Shown here in pieces: positions 43,884-56,518 of a stretch of 64,000 nucleotides of DNA. Every line of letters begins with the position of its first letter. The stretch's first letter is position 1. The notes below the pieces were generated by a model that saw nothing but the letters and a program-made list of their open reading frames with translations, was not told the DNA's origin and made no database searches. The position numbers and the translations under genes were made by a program. The stretch spans positions 2,661,001-2,725,000 of the forward strand of contig CM032229.1 of assembly GCA_019009955.1 (NCBI GenBank), written 5' to 3'. The stretch is from Riptortus pedestris. Its lineage: Eukaryota > Arthropoda > Insecta > Hemiptera > Alydidae.

Positions 43884-44639
43884 AGACAATATATATATAT
43901 ATACATACTAAATGAATTTCCTACTACATTTATACAAATAGTTAGGAATGAACTCCATTGCAACCTCTATGATGAAATGTCAATAATATAATAATAATAA
44001 TAACATGTAGTTTACTGACGGGGTTGAAAGTGAGTTTTGTAAGTGATATTAAAACCGAATTCGTTTATGTCTGTGTGGCTACGCACTCAATTAACAGGTA
44101 CTTGTTAGAGGTCGCTGTGTACTCGATAGCAGCAGCCATAAGTTGGTGTCTTTAGTCACCAGCTGTACCATTAAACCACTTGGTATGAAAAGAAAAGTTA
44201 TTGAAAAAGATGTTTAAACAAGCGTATATTGCATAATTTTTTTCTCTAACTCTTTAAAAAAAATACAAGCTAAACTGTGATGTAACATAACTTATAAGTT
44301 GTAACTATAGTGTATTTTCATCTATTGTACTTGCGATTATGGGAGTAATCGTACACATTAAATCGCCCCTAAAACTGTTTTGGGTACCAACAGTGGCAAA
44401 AAGATGATTTCCAATAATCTGAATGAAACACTAATAATCTCGAATAATATTTAATCTTATCAAAAAGCAACGCAAATACAGAATGTAAATGTTCTAAACG
44501 AGTCTGCAATCAAATCTCGTGCATTTATGTGTAATAAATATGCAAAAATAAATTGGTTCTTAATTAATGGTTGAGGTGCATTTTCTAATTTTTAATGTTT
44601 AATGATATTTGTGTTGATGGGAAGTTCTTGATGGTCCTG

Positions 44640-44795
44640 TATAGCTTTGCTGGGTGGGTTTCGATTGCCGCTTGGCCAAAAGGAATTTAATTACGGACTA
44701 AAAATAAGTAGAATCCATACTCTTAACCTAACTGGGAAAAAGTTATATAAAACCTGTAGATAACCCGTTCCGATTAGACTCGTTTTCAATAATTG
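44640..44795 (+). mobile_element. SINE-D copy, diverged
   Basis: TTTCGATTGCCGCTTGGCC resembles the B-box segment; AAAACCTGTAGATAACCCGT matches the body. The 5' head is not clear. Confidence 0.6.
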
Positions 44796-45436
44796 GGCAT
44801 TGTTTTATGCAAAATAGTTTCTTTATGTACTATTACTGATTATAGTTAATATCGATGAACTAACTTGATAATGATATGACTGAATGCTTTCAAGGGATGG
44901 TTTAGGCAGAGTTTAAATCCTGATTTATTCAAAACAAAATTCATGGAGTTTTGTCTACTACCGATTCTGGAATTTAAAACTTTTCGTTGGCCAGCAATTT
45001 GGATTATTGTTATATAAAATCGGTTTGTTTAAATTAGTCCAATTCACGACATATTAGGTAGTCATCAATAGGAGAAAGAAACCTAAAAAAAATCAAGAAT
45101 TTTTAAGATGCATGAAATAAAATTAATTAAGTACTTCTTAATTTATAGGGATGCAGTAAATAAATATGTTTTTAAACTATAGACTTGTAATGTGATCGGT
45201 TTATAATCACGGGCAGGGTGGTTATGTCAGACCGCTTTAAATGACATTTCATAGTGGATAATTATATTATGGACGTAACATGTGCAATATGACATCTATA
45301 ACGAGGGTAGAAATCAGTTTCAATTGATTTATTGCTGACATTAAATTGTTATAGTGTAACCGTAACTGTTTAACACTTTCAAGGGGGGAGTTTTTTCAGT
45401 TTGGGAGTTTTTTCTAAAGTTTTTTTTTTATTTTAT

Positions 45437-45655
45437 TTTTTGCAGTATAACTTAGGCATGTGAGCTGAGGCGTTGGACTGAATATGACTTAAGTGTAGAC
45501 CTAGTGACTTGAGTTCGATTCCCGCCTGGGCAGTATGAATGTATATAGTGTCGAACTCATTAAATAAAATCCGTTATCTACCCTGGTTAGAAAATGGTGT
45601 CAACCAACAGATAGCAAATAAACTTAGTAGCATAAAGTGGACTTTAATAAATAGC
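45437..45655 (+). mobile_element. SINE-D copy
   Basis: Head TAGGCATGTGAGCTGAGGCG, B box GAGTTCGATTCCCGCCTGG at about 45511-45529, and tail AGTGGACTTTAATAAAT. A short open frame inside is incidental. Confidence 0.75.
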
Positions 45656-45879
45656 GACAATTTTTCCAAGGATGTGTTTGAAAATAATCTCTTTCTACTT
45701 AGTCAAATTGTTAAAGTGACTTAAATGTTTAACCTCGAACAAAATAACTCCATTCTTCATTCCATGTCTGTGGGACTTGTAATCTGCTTCATACACTCAC
45801 TCGTTTGACCTCTGTTTCGTTACATGTTATCTTATAAATACTCTAGAAGAGATCTCATATTTCAGTATGTTGACACCTC

Positions 45880-48080
45880 AGTCGTGCGTTAAAGTCTCCC
45901 TTGATAAGCTACTGTAGTGTTTACATCTTGTTTTCTTAAATAACTCGTTTTGAATTTTCAATTTTTCGCAAAAACTGGCACATCCCGAATAATTTAATCG
46001 AGATAATCCTCCATTGAGCATTCCATAATGTATTAATGATATTATGAATTATAACTTTCCTTTATAATGTTTACAATTAATCCATATTCCCACATGCATA
46101 AGCATGCTATGCGATCTCCGCTCCTATTATCATTTCTGGTACCAATTCAGGCTTCACCCTGTGAATTATTTATTTGTCCAAAATACTTCACTGTCTCAAA
46201 GAAACTTATTAAATGGAATACTGCTTTCATCAATTATTGCTTTTATATATGAATTGCATATGTACTTATTGCTTTATGTCCACGGATTACAAAGTAAATA
46301 CGTTGAAGTCAGTTATGCTTGCCCTGTAGAGTTGGCATGTTATCGTAGCTACAAAGCGATTATCTCTCTTCACAGAATCCATAATAATTAGATCAGTCTC
46401 CATAATTTGTAAATAATCTTTGTGAGTTGGTAGTATACTGTATTCAGATATCTTAAATGCTTAACCTCTAAATTAATGTCTCAATGTTGATTGCACCATA
46501 TTATGATTATTATTATAATTCATACTTTATTGTTATTAAATAAAAGTACAAAACATTATATTACCCTCTAAAATCTTCTTTCAAGCCGCATTCGTCACGT
46601 GGTTAATTCCAAAATAGCATTCTATTAACGAATATTGTATTCTACGTGAACCACAACTTATGTGTGAGTGACCATAACACGTGCATAGCTCCGATTGTGA
46701 TTAGTCCCTTCCCTGTCACAAACGTTTTATAATTAATTAGTCGTTTCTTTTTTGTTTGAGTGAATACAGATTCCTACATACATACAACACAACATCACGT
46801 AAAGTTAATACCTGTTCTTGCCGGCAACTGGTTAGATTCCGATATATCATCCTATAGTAACGAAATGCCTCAATACCCAATAAAGTTATCCTTTTTACTG
46901 GTTGGATAAATATTCCCCCCGGTAAAAAGATATACAAGAAACTGAATATAACCCCCACCCCTCTCTGAATAATAATGATAATCATTTAACAATGATATAT
47001 CATTTTTAAGACGGCATCTGTAAACATTGACTACTACTCATTTATATAAATGGAGATAACAAGCGTTAAAGTCTCCCGTCATTACCTCTAATGTGACATG
47101 ACAGCATGTTATCTCTTAAACCTTTTATTTCTCATCAATACGAACATAAACGTTTGTTCAGTTCATTACTGAACTGCACATGCTGTTTGTAGTGCGTTAG
47201 TCAGTTCTTGAACCCAAAGCTCTTATAGGAGATCTATGCCTCACTGTTAACACCATAGTTGATAGAATGTTGAGCCTATGCTATTAACGAAGTGTTAAAT
47301 TAATTGGTATTTTCCCTACACATATTCAAAATATAATAACATGAAAGCTCATACGTTTTTTTCCGCCCATGTTGCATTTCCGGTATTAGCGAGACACATC
47401 TCTTTAGATCCAAAATATGGTCCTGTGCCCAAATTCTGCGTGAATTGAAGATTTATATCTCTTGAATATACCCAAACTGGCTGCCATTAACTATTAGCTG
47501 TTTATGTATGAATTAAATTTATTTCCATACATATATTATCCGAAGTAACGCAGTTAAGGTCTCTCACTACTAGCCCCAATAGTGGTTGTAACTTCTTGCA
47601 TTAAACCATCATAAAGCTTACCTATATGTGTGTGATCCAAAAATATTGGGTCAGTCTCTATAACGTCTGCATCAATATTCTTATAATGTCGTTTCCTGCA
47701 TATAAACATCTTATAAGGGATCAATGTACAATTGCTTATTACATCATATTTGGTGGGAAGCTTGGTGTTTATCATTTTCACCCCGCCAAAGGTAATACAA
47801 ACGGCTTCAATACACCTTGAAAAGATTACATAACTTCTTTACAAGTCTCGTTTCAGCCGGTAAGCATTTAACATAATTCTGTATCTGCACATTCAACCAT
47901 ATATACATTGAAGTCTCTTCATTCACCTGCTATCATTAACTTATACCACTTTAAGTATTTAAACTCCTTTAGAAATCATGTGCAAAAAAATAATCCTTTA
48001 GCGTTCACTAAAGAATAGGCGTTAAAGTCTCCAGTGGTTAGACCTAATGGCGACTGCAGTTCGTCATAAATATCTAATAA
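45880..48080 (-). pseudogene. scattered decayed pieces with a GDFNA motif
   Basis: The minus strand repeatedly shows GGAGACTTTAACGC-like sequence (GDFNA or close variants). The best cases are at 45885-45900, 47061-47077 and 48017-48034. Weaker ones are at 46297-46316 (TDFNVF), 47548-47567 and 47888-47912. GDFNA is the catalytic box of exonuclease-endonuclease-phosphatase domains in LINEs. Between them the frames are short and broken, so I treat this as overlapping old fragments, not one gene. Confidence 0.35.
47548..47815 (-). pseudogene. endonuclease-like LINE fragment
   Basis: The longest decayed frame of the cluster. It begins about CIEAVCITFGGVKMINTKLP and continues TKYDVISN, recalling the EAV...G.KIINTY.PPKYD segment upstream of GDFNA in LINE endonucleases. 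It continues VIETDPIFLDH...IGKLYDGLMQEV to a stop. A LINE origin is my best guess and not certain. Confidence 0.4.
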
Positions 48081-48609
48081 GGTATTTAAGAGTCATTATT
48101 CCTAACCACAAATGACCATAAATTGCTAACTCTGATAATGACTAACAATAGTCTTCTATACAAACACCTCATTTTACTATCTCATTATCGATTGCAACAG
48201 ATTTGGAAGAATGCTTGACATACCTATATACCATTATTAGAGTCAATGCATACTCCAACGCATAGTACACGCATAAATAAGCAGGCAGAACCGCACTCAC
48301 TGTGAACAAATTAAAGTGGTGAAAACAGGTCTCAAAAGAGACAAAAAAAAAACAAAACAATTCTACTGAATATCGTACGATTTCTAACAAGATATGAGCA
48401 ACTTTAAATTTTCTCTATTCTTGTTAAGAGTATATCGCCACTTTATGGAATAATTAGTGGGGGTTGCTTACAAACTAAAACAAATTATTATAGGTTCAGT
48501 GCAAGTAAATGAAATTCATTTTAAACTATACTCAAAAACACAAAAAAATCGCATGAGAAAATAAATGCTCTTTTCAACGTGATTTCAATTTGTTGTGGAA
48601 CGAGTGTTT
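48081..48609. other. unassigned AT-rich sequence
   Basis: Nothing recognised. Confidence 0.5.
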
Positions 48610-49148
48610 TTAGCAGAATTCCCTTAAGGGAAATCAGCTATTGAGGTTGTACTCATGACGGAATTTTCGACATTTTTCTTCAAATGTCCATCGATCCTAC
48701 CTAGTAGATGACGAAAATGAGGTCCGTTCAAAACTGTATATATATATTTGTCTGTTACCGCTTTAGCGGTCGCAATGTTTGTTTGATCGTTACAAAGCTC
48801 GATATTTAGTCGTTTTATGTAAAAAGAAAGATCAAGTTCGTTAATGGCTGAAATCTGACCAGTGGGAGGGGGAGTTTAGTGGGGAGGATATTCTAAAATT
48901 CGAAATATTTCCGATACTATATTGTATAAAATCAATCTTATTGCAAACTAAATTTACTATAAATATTGTTATATACGTTTATTCAATATCTTGAATATTA
49001 ACCGAGATATTTGCATTTTTATGAGAGTGAGTTTCCCGCCCAAAGCTAGGTCGGCCGTTTTCTTAACTGTTCGGCTCTCATGAAATTTCTCTATTGTAAA
49101 ACTTCACGTGGGAAATCTGCTTAGTTTACGCAGCCCCTGCGTGACGGA
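48610..49148 (-). mobile_element. Rep-A copy, short and complete
   Basis: Minus orientation. Right edge is TCCGTCACGCAGGGGCTGCG. Left edge is the near-perfect palindrome CCCTTAAGGG with AAATC arms, then TGCTAA. It contains the conserved core (ATATCTCGGTTAATATTCAA) and a short TA tract. About 540 bp. Confidence 0.75.
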
Positions 49149-49502
49149 CTTTCTTATGTAGAAATGGTTTGGGATAATCCTAAGTCTCAAAATATCTTTC
49201 TAAAGCAGTCTCATCTGGCTTTCTCAAAGTTCAGTAACATGTCAATATTTTTAGCAATTTGAAGCTCACATACTGTTTGTCTTAAATCCTCCTCATTGAC
49301 TACCTGTGCTGAATATATCTCATTGTAATAAAGCCCCAACGAAGAATTGCATGGGTGTGAAATCGGGAGACATTAAAAAAAAATTAAATATTTCTCAGCT
49401 GATAAATGGCTATAGTATTGTGTAGTAATTACATTTTTATATGTTCCACATGCACTATTAGATTTCTGCCATTAATTCTGTATAATCAATTTTTTTTAAA
49501 TT
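49149..49502. other. unassigned spacer
   Basis: No feature recognised between the Rep-A copy and the SINE. Confidence 0.5.
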
Positions 49503-49515
49503 AATTCTGTATATT

Positions 49516-49742
49516 AAATTAAATTATTTATTAACGTCCACTTTTTCCAACTAAGGCTAATTGGGACAGGTTATCTACAGGTTACCACCCTTTTCTAGAC
49601 AGGGTGGGACTAAGGATTTTATTTAATGAATTCCGTCACTAAATAAATTCCTTTGTTCAGGCGGGAATCGAACTCGCCACTCTAGGTTTACCATGTGAGA
49701 TTAAGGTCAACGCTTTAACTCACAAGACTAACCTGAGCCCCC
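49516..49742 (-). mobile_element. SINE-D, complete with target-site duplication
   Basis: Flanked by a 13-bp direct repeat AATTCTGTATATT at 49503-49515 and 49743-49755. On the minus strand it starts GGGGGCTCAGGTTAGTCTTG, has B box GAGTTCGATTCCCGCCTGA, and ends in an A/T-rich tail. This copy defines the family ends. Confidence 0.9.
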
Positions 49743-50029
49743 AATTCTGTATATTTAAATGAATGAATTTGGTATAATTACTTTCTTTGTCAATTAATTT
49801 TATACAATTGAATTTTTAACATTAACTATGTTTAATTAAATTTTCGTATATATATTCAAAGGATTGATCCCTTTTTAATAATTAATGTTACTTAGAAAAT
49901 GGTTCATTGAATTCATCAGGAAGCAATACATCATTCTTAAAGTAAAGGTCATTTCGAATTTCTTGTTAAGTAAATAATATAAAAGAATGAGAAACGTTTT
50001 TTTTTTCCTCTTTCTAATGTTAATACAGT

Positions 50030-50205
50030 GGCCCTAGGTAGCTATGTGGCTTAATGCGTTGGCCTTAATTCACATGATAAACCTAGAGCGGTGAGTTCGA
50101 TTCCCGTCTGGACAATAAAAAGTTATTTTGAAACGTACTCTTAGGGTGGGAACCTGCAAGTTGTCCGTCCTGATTAGCAATAGTAGCTTAAAGAAGGCGT
50201 TAATA
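50030..50205 (+). mobile_element. SINE-D copy with clear A and B boxes
   Basis: A box TGGCTTAATGC at 50047-50057 and B box GTTCGATTCCC at 50095-50105, spaced as in a tRNA gene. Tail GGCGTTAATAAATAA. RNA polymerase III promoter elements are preserved; activity is unknown. Confidence 0.85.
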
Positions 50206-50700
50206 AATAATATTTACAGAACCAATGTATTTGTCTTAAATAAATAATATAAATTGCTATAAGCTTTTAGTTCAAGGTATGTTTGTTATTATTTACTGAA
50301 ATCCTCTTATCTTCTTAGGTTATTGGGGACTAACGGTTTTACTGATAAATTTGTCAGATCTTTTAAAGCAACCGGTTATTGAATTAAAACTCAAAATAAT
50401 AGGTATTAGTAAACAGCTAGAAATTGCTGCTCTTTGTGCATTTCCAGGAAATTCTTAACCTAATAATTGTACAACTGTCTGTATTTGTGTAACTTAAAAG
50501 AGCTGGAACACACATTTAATTTTAAAGTAGCTTCATGAGCCAAGCTGAAACCAATATTCAACTTAAATTTTTGTTTTTAGTTTAATTGTGATCATCTTAC
50601 TCTACTAAAATTAAAATATAAACATATTTAAAACTGCAATTAAATCCTCAAAACCAATTTTGTAAAATGAAGTCGTTATTTCAGATTGATATATATGTGT
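50206..50700. other. unassigned AT-rich sequence
   Basis: Nothing recognised. Confidence 0.5.
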
Positions 50701-50718
50701 ATATATCTCACGTATATA

Positions 50719-51900
50719 CTAGCTAAGGTACCCGGCTTTGCTCGGGAATTCATTTTAGGCTGAATAAAGATGATATTTTTTTGTCAAGGCTTTATTTTCC
50801 ACAATATTTTGACATTTCCCCGTCACAGTTTTTAGGGTTTATACCCGTCGATGCTGTGGATTTGTTAATAATAAAATAATTTGTTATTTAAGAATTCAAT
50901 CTTCTAATATTATTATATTTCCCGTCTCCTGTGCTTGTAGGTTTTTTTATAACGTAATGAACAGTATAATTCATAGTCGTATAAAGTATGCTGTCTTCCA
51001 AACCATGTATGAATTAAAGTTCCTTTCCCTTGAGGGGGTCCGAAGCTTAATGGTGACAACTGTTTTAGATACATCATAACCGAAAAGCAAATTGAAAATG
51101 AAATGTCGCAAATCTTTATTTAAGGCCTCCCTTATAACCCCCACGTTAGAACCTATACATTTTAATGTAACTTATAATCATGGAAGAATTAATGCTAATA
51201 CACGTACCGAGTTTTGTTAAATTCACTTCAACCATTAATGCCCAATAAAATAGTTGCTCCCGCTTTAGTTTTTGGTGTATATCTCGTTTATACTTTGTTA
51301 TGTTATATTTATATTTACCGAAAAATCAATGCGTAACGAAATATCGCCATTTTTAATTTCAGACCTCCTTTACAACCCCCACTCTTTCCCGTCCCTATAA
51401 ATGTTGGTATGGCTTGTTATAATGAAGGCGTTAGTGCTAATACACGTACCGAGTTTCATTTAGTTCGGTTGATTTTTTTTTGACGTATAAAATTGTTTAC
51501 TTCCGCTATAATTTTTAGTGTCTAACGCATTTATACTTCGGTATACGACGAAAGTGTATATAATAAAAGTTACTCTAAATAACAAAATAAACAACATTTG
51601 TTATGTTCATATTTGCCGAAAAATCAATTGGAAACGAAATATCGCTATTTTTAATTTCTGGCTTCCCTTATAACCCCCACTCCAGTTCGTCTCAGAGGAT
51701 GTTAATATAGCCTAAAGTTGGGTTAGTAGTAATATACATACCAAGTTTTATAAAATTCTGTCCAGCCGTTTATGCGTGAAAAGGTAACAAACAAACATAC
51801 ACCAAAGAAACAAAATGCAGTTATGGTGTCTATGCTATGTGGAACGAAAAGTTATCGTGAAATTTCGAGAAAAAAATTCAATTTACAGACAGAGGTTACA

Positions 51901-51903
<3 letters not shown>
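50719..51903 (-). mobile_element. Hel-B Helitron copy 8
   Basis: CTAG at 50719-50722 and a variant hairpin (CCCGGCTTTGCTCGGG), three diverged monomers, and the 5' end (CAGAGGTTACAATTTATATA) next to a compound microsatellite. Confidence 0.7.
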
Positions 51904-51986
<83 letters not shown>

Positions 51987-52033
51987 AGAGAGAGAGAGAT
52001 TATATGTTTGTGTGTGTGTGTGTGTGTGTGTGA
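51904..52033. repeat. (TA)n(GA)n(GT)n compound microsatellite
   Basis: TA to 51955, GA with a few GGAG interruptions to about 52000, then GT to 52031. A (CT)n tract on the same strand at about 52143-52190 can pair with the GA tract. Confidence 0.95.
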
Positions 52034-52039
52034 GTTCAG

Positions 52040-52930
52040 TGGGGAGGGGGGGGGTATTTGTGATCTATGAGCCAGAGGAACAAATATTGGGCCTCGCTTA
52101 TTTGTTATATATCATCTGTCGAATTCTAGAAAGTACATTTTACTCTCTCTCCTTCTCCAACACCCCCTCTCTCTCTCTCTCACTCTCTGTTCTCTCCCCC
52201 TAACTTCTTCAGAGTTAGAACTAGCTGATTTGTGGAGTCTTATTTCTTTTTCGAATTTGCCTGTTGCCAGCTGTCAAAGTGGAAAAATATACTTATTCGG
52301 CTTTGGTTTAATTTAAAATAAATGTGATTCCCCTGACAGCTGCTTTAGGAGGCAGACATATTTTATTCAGGCCCTCCTCTCTTCCTCTATTTTTAATGTA
52401 CAGCCATTCCATTTATTAGAGCCGGCACAATCCCAATCATGTTTTTACACATTCGTACTTCATTTAATTCAAAACAAACCATTTGGAAAATATGCAAAGA
52501 TTTATTTGTTTTACAACGCAGCTTGAATGAAGACTGTACAGAAAGAATAGTCTTCTATTTCTGTCCAGGACTATAGTTTTTAATTCCCTTTTTATACTCC
52601 TCTTACTTTTATTTTCGACTGACATTACATTCCTTGGAAATTTCCCGACGCCACTTAAAAGTGCCGAAGGATTTCATTAGGAATCGATCAACTTACTTCA
52701 TAATATTCCCTAAATAAGCTAGCTATTCACATAATATTCACACATTTCGATAGCCTTGGAATTTTTATTATAAATTTAAATGGAATTATAAGATACCAAA
52801 AATAGAAATACACATATTTTAATATTTTACTAAAAATAACAAAAAAAAAACGCTATTAATATTGTAAAACGTTCAACTTTTACATGCGAGATTTTAACTT
52901 TATAGAGCAACAGAAATATCTCTATTCTCC
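52040..52930. other. unassigned sequence with (CT)n tract
   Basis: CT-rich microsatellite at 52143-52190; otherwise no gene or repeat is recognised. Confidence 0.5.
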
Positions 52931-52938
52931 GAATAGTT

Positions 52939-53055
52939 TTAGCAGATTTCCCTTAAAATCAGCTATTGAGATCGTACCCATGACGAGATTTTTTGAAATT
53001 TTTCTTCAAATGTCCATCGATCCTACCCAGGAGATGACGAAAATGAGGTCCGTTC

Positions 53056-53123
<68 letters not shown>

Positions 53124-53587
53124 GTTAACGCTCTAGCGGTCGCAATTTTTGTTTGATCGTTACCAAACTCGGAATTTAATCGTTTTATGTAAAAAGGAAG
53201 ATCAAGTTCGTTAATGGCTGAAATCGGACCAGTGGGAGGGGGGAAGTTTTGAAAATTCGAAATATCTCCGTTATTATGCGTTGGATCGAAAATTGTATAG
53301 AATCAATCTTTTTGAAAATTAAATTTACTATAAATATTGTGCTATACATTTATTCTGTATCTTGAATATTAACCGAGATATTTGCATTTGTATTCTGTGT
53401 GTGGTCGGCAGGAGTGGGCTGTTCGGTACTTTCCGAAGAGAGCTCTGGCGGCCGTTTTCGTAACTGTTCGTCCCTCGTGAATACGTTTAGAGATCCCTTA
53501 CTACTACACTTGTTATTGGGCAGATTTCTCTATTGTATAACTTCACGTGGGAAATCTGCTTAGTTTACGCAGCCCCTGCGTGACGGA
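52939..53587 (-). mobile_element. Rep-A copy, complete
   Basis: Minus orientation from TCCGTCACGCAGGGGCTGCG (right edge) to ...AAATCTGCTAA at the left edge. Internal TA array at 53062-53120. Well preserved. Confidence 0.75.
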
Positions 53588-53599
53588 CTTTTATATTTT

Positions 53600-54105
53600 T
53601 TATTTGTATGTGTTTGTTCGAATTAATGGCCAGAGACTGTATGTTATCTACTCATGAACATGACGGCAGAGGGCTGGTTGAATGTAGCCAAGAGCAGGGA
53701 GACATCACAGGACCCGATGTCAACTTTGTCATGTTCTGCAAGTATCTACGTATAAAGCCAAATAGAAAAATATTAATAAGACTGAAAACTTCCCGAATAT
53801 TAATGCGTTCGTGATCGGAGTCCAATCTCCTTCTTACACAAAAATCGGAAATTTTTAAAAATAGGTTCAAACGGGTTTTATTCAGGATCCGAAAGCAATT
53901 TTATAACTACGTAATGACTCTACATGAATCGTCTTCAATGTTTCCATTAGAACATAAACAAGTTAAATACTAAAGTGATCGGCCATGTGATAACGAATCA
54001 AGAATCAAGACGAATTCCAAGTACCGGATAACAAACTTTATTTTTAACTAGTTGTTAGGAATGTTCTAAATACGCATTGTGCTAGAGTTACCCCAAACTA
54101 AAAAC
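53600..54105. other. unassigned sequence
   Basis: Short overlapping frames only; no recognised feature. Confidence 0.5.
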
Positions 54106-54106
54106 G

Positions 54107-54909
54107 TCTGTCACGCAGGGGCTGCGTAAACTAAGCAGATTTCCCTCGTGAAGTTTAGTAATAGATAAATCTACATACTGGTAACACAACACCACAATAC
54201 AAACGGAAATAATACATGTTTCATCCAATTTCAATAACCTGCCGACAGGAAGCGTTAGGTTAGAAGTGTAAACAACGCTTCTGCCCGCCTCACACCGGAA
54301 AGAAAAACAATTACTGAAATATATCAGAATATAACGTATTAATTTTATTGAGAACTGTTTACTATATATAGTACTGTAATTAATAATGAGTCAGAATAAT
54401 TGTTATCTCAATCAATCAAGTTTTAGTAGTCCAAAACCTTAAGACGGGAGGGGGGTCACCAGAACATATATGCATGTATCTCGTATAATAAAGACCTCTC
54501 TCTTTAATACAATTTTTGATATTTAAGCTTGGAATAATGTGATTTATTATGTAGCAGAGTATTGTTTATGTAACATGAGTAGAAGTGGCGGTTTGCTGAT
54601 GGCTGAAAACTGAAAAATGCAAATATCTCGGTTAATATTCAAGATAGTGAATACATGTATATAACAATATCTACAGGACATTTAGTTTGCAATATGATTG
54701 GTTCTATACAATCTTTCGATACGACCTATGGTAAAGGAGATATTTCGAAAATCCTCCCCACTAAACCCCCCCCCCTCCACCTGGCCCGATTACAGCCGTT
54801 AACAAACTTGTCTTACTTTTTACATAAAACGTCTAATTGTCGAGTTTCGTAACGGTTAAACAATAATTGCGACCGCTAGAGCGGTAACAGACAAATATCT
54901 ATCTATCTA

Positions 54910-54981
<72 letters not shown>

Positions 54982-55104
54982 TAGTTTTGAACGGACCTCA
55001 TTTTCGTCATCTCCTGGGTAGGATCGAAGGACATTTGAAGAAAAATTTCAAAAATCGCGTCATGGGTACGATCTCAATAGCTGATTTTAAGGGAAATCTG
55101 CTAA
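54107..55104 (+). mobile_element. Rep-A copy, full length (1 kb)
   Basis: From TCTGTCACGCAGGGGCTGCG at 54107 to AAGGGAAATCTGCTAA at 55104. Contains the longer 5' region also seen in the 2.4 kb copy, the core, and a TA array at 54906-54978. This is the best reference copy in the window. Confidence 0.8.
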
Positions 55105-55812
55105 AATGTCAACCCAATTGCTATTGTGAAGTGTTCCATAGTCGATATAGAAGGTAGAGGCATAGAGCGGGTGTTGCCTCCAGACAGTGATTAGAGAGAT
55201 AGTCGATGCATCTTCTCCTTATTATATTTTTTGCCGGGATCTGGGCTGCTCCCACGTAGCCTGGATAACCAGCACCTAAGGTAATCACTACACCCACATA
55301 CCATATCATACCGACACATACATTCCCATCTTCTCCCGACACAAGCAGGCCTGCGTAAACTAACCGGATTATGTCAACTATATTCTCTGTTTATGAGTAA
55401 ATATTCAAAGAGTTATGGTGGGGGTTTACACAACGTTGATAACAATAAAGTAGGAATAATTACCTTAATATTTGAGCTACGGTACAATGTATAATTGTAG
55501 GGCATCAATAGCTAAGTAATATTGATTTTATACAATTTTTCGATTTGACGTATAATAACGATATTCGAATTCCTCCACCTCTCATTGGTCCGATTATAGT
55601 CATTAACGAACTTGATCTTTATTATTACAAAAACCGAAACGACTCTGGTAGTGACCCACATGACCCTCGAAATAAACGTCTTCTGAAAAATTAAAAATAA
55701 ATCATAAGAGGAAACATATTTCCCACTAGATAGAATGATCACACTTAGAGAAAATCGACTACAATTTCCCAATCGACTTAGAAATATTAGTCTTTCTATT
55801 TAAGGAATATTA

Positions 55813-56034
55813 TTTTTTTTATTTACTTATTAACTCCAGTTTATACTACTATGTCAAATTGGGACGAGCGAACTACAGGCCCTTTTCTAGCCCGGGTGGG
55901 ACTGATGATTTTATTTAATGAGTTCATCACTACATAAATTCCTATTGCCCTGGCGGGAACGGAATTCGCCACTCCAGGTTTACCATGCAAGATTAAAACC
56001 AACCCTTGAACTCACATAGCTAACCTGAGCCCCA
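55813..56034 (-). mobile_element. SINE-D with 11-bp target-site duplication
   Basis: Flanking direct repeats AAGGAATATTA at 55802-55812 and 56035-56045. The minus strand runs from GGGGCTCAGGTTAGCTATGT to an A-rich tail (TTTTTTTT on the plus strand). The B box is altered (GAATTCCGTTCCCGCC). Confidence 0.88.
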
Positions 56035-56077
56035 AAGGAATATTAGTGTAGGAAAACCCACGGATTGAGAAAAACTA

Positions 56078-56079
<2 letters not shown>

Positions 56080-56143
<64 letters not shown>

Positions 56144-56170
56144 TAGTTAGATAAATAGATAGACAGATAT
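56080..56170. repeat. (TCTA)n(TA)n(GATA)n palindromic microsatellite
   Basis: TATC repeats, then TA, then GATA-type repeats, giving an imperfect long palindrome. Confidence 0.9.
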
Positions 56171-56518
56171 AGTTTTGAATGAACCTCATTTTCGTCATCT
56201 CTTATGTAGGATCGATAGACATTTGAAGAAATTTTTCGAAAATCGCGTAAGGACAATCTCAATAGGCGATTTCCCTAAAAGAAAACTGAAAAGACAGAAG
56301 ACTACTCAATTATAAAACAAAACTAATGATTCCTTAGAAATATTAGATCTAGAAGAATTTGTTATAACGATGGCGTAGGTGGTTTGGAGAACATAATGAA
56401 TTTCTCTGAGTTTTATTTCATCTTCATTTTTGTTCTCGTGTTTATTAGTCCTGTGAAAGAGAAAATTCAGCCAGAGGAAGAATATTGACCTGGTTCGTAC
56501 TTATATTTTCATCATTGG

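Larger units (their letters stand above)
55345..56283 (+). mobile_element. old Rep-A copy split by SINE-D
   Basis: Diverged head (CCTGCGTAAACTAACCGGAT) and core to 55640, and the tail (CCTCATTTTCGTCATCTCTT to GGCGATTTCCC) at 56160-56283. A SINE-D copy and a compound (TCTA)n(TA)n array lie between. Treating both halves as one copy is an inference. Confidence 0.5.

Noticed and set aside
50047..50105. A functional tRNA gene
   Set aside because: A and B boxes are present but no cloverleaf can be drawn and the sequence continues as SINE-D.
52884..53156. 90-codon frame including a TA array
   Set aside because: It reads through a Rep-A copy and a microsatellite (YIYIYI...).
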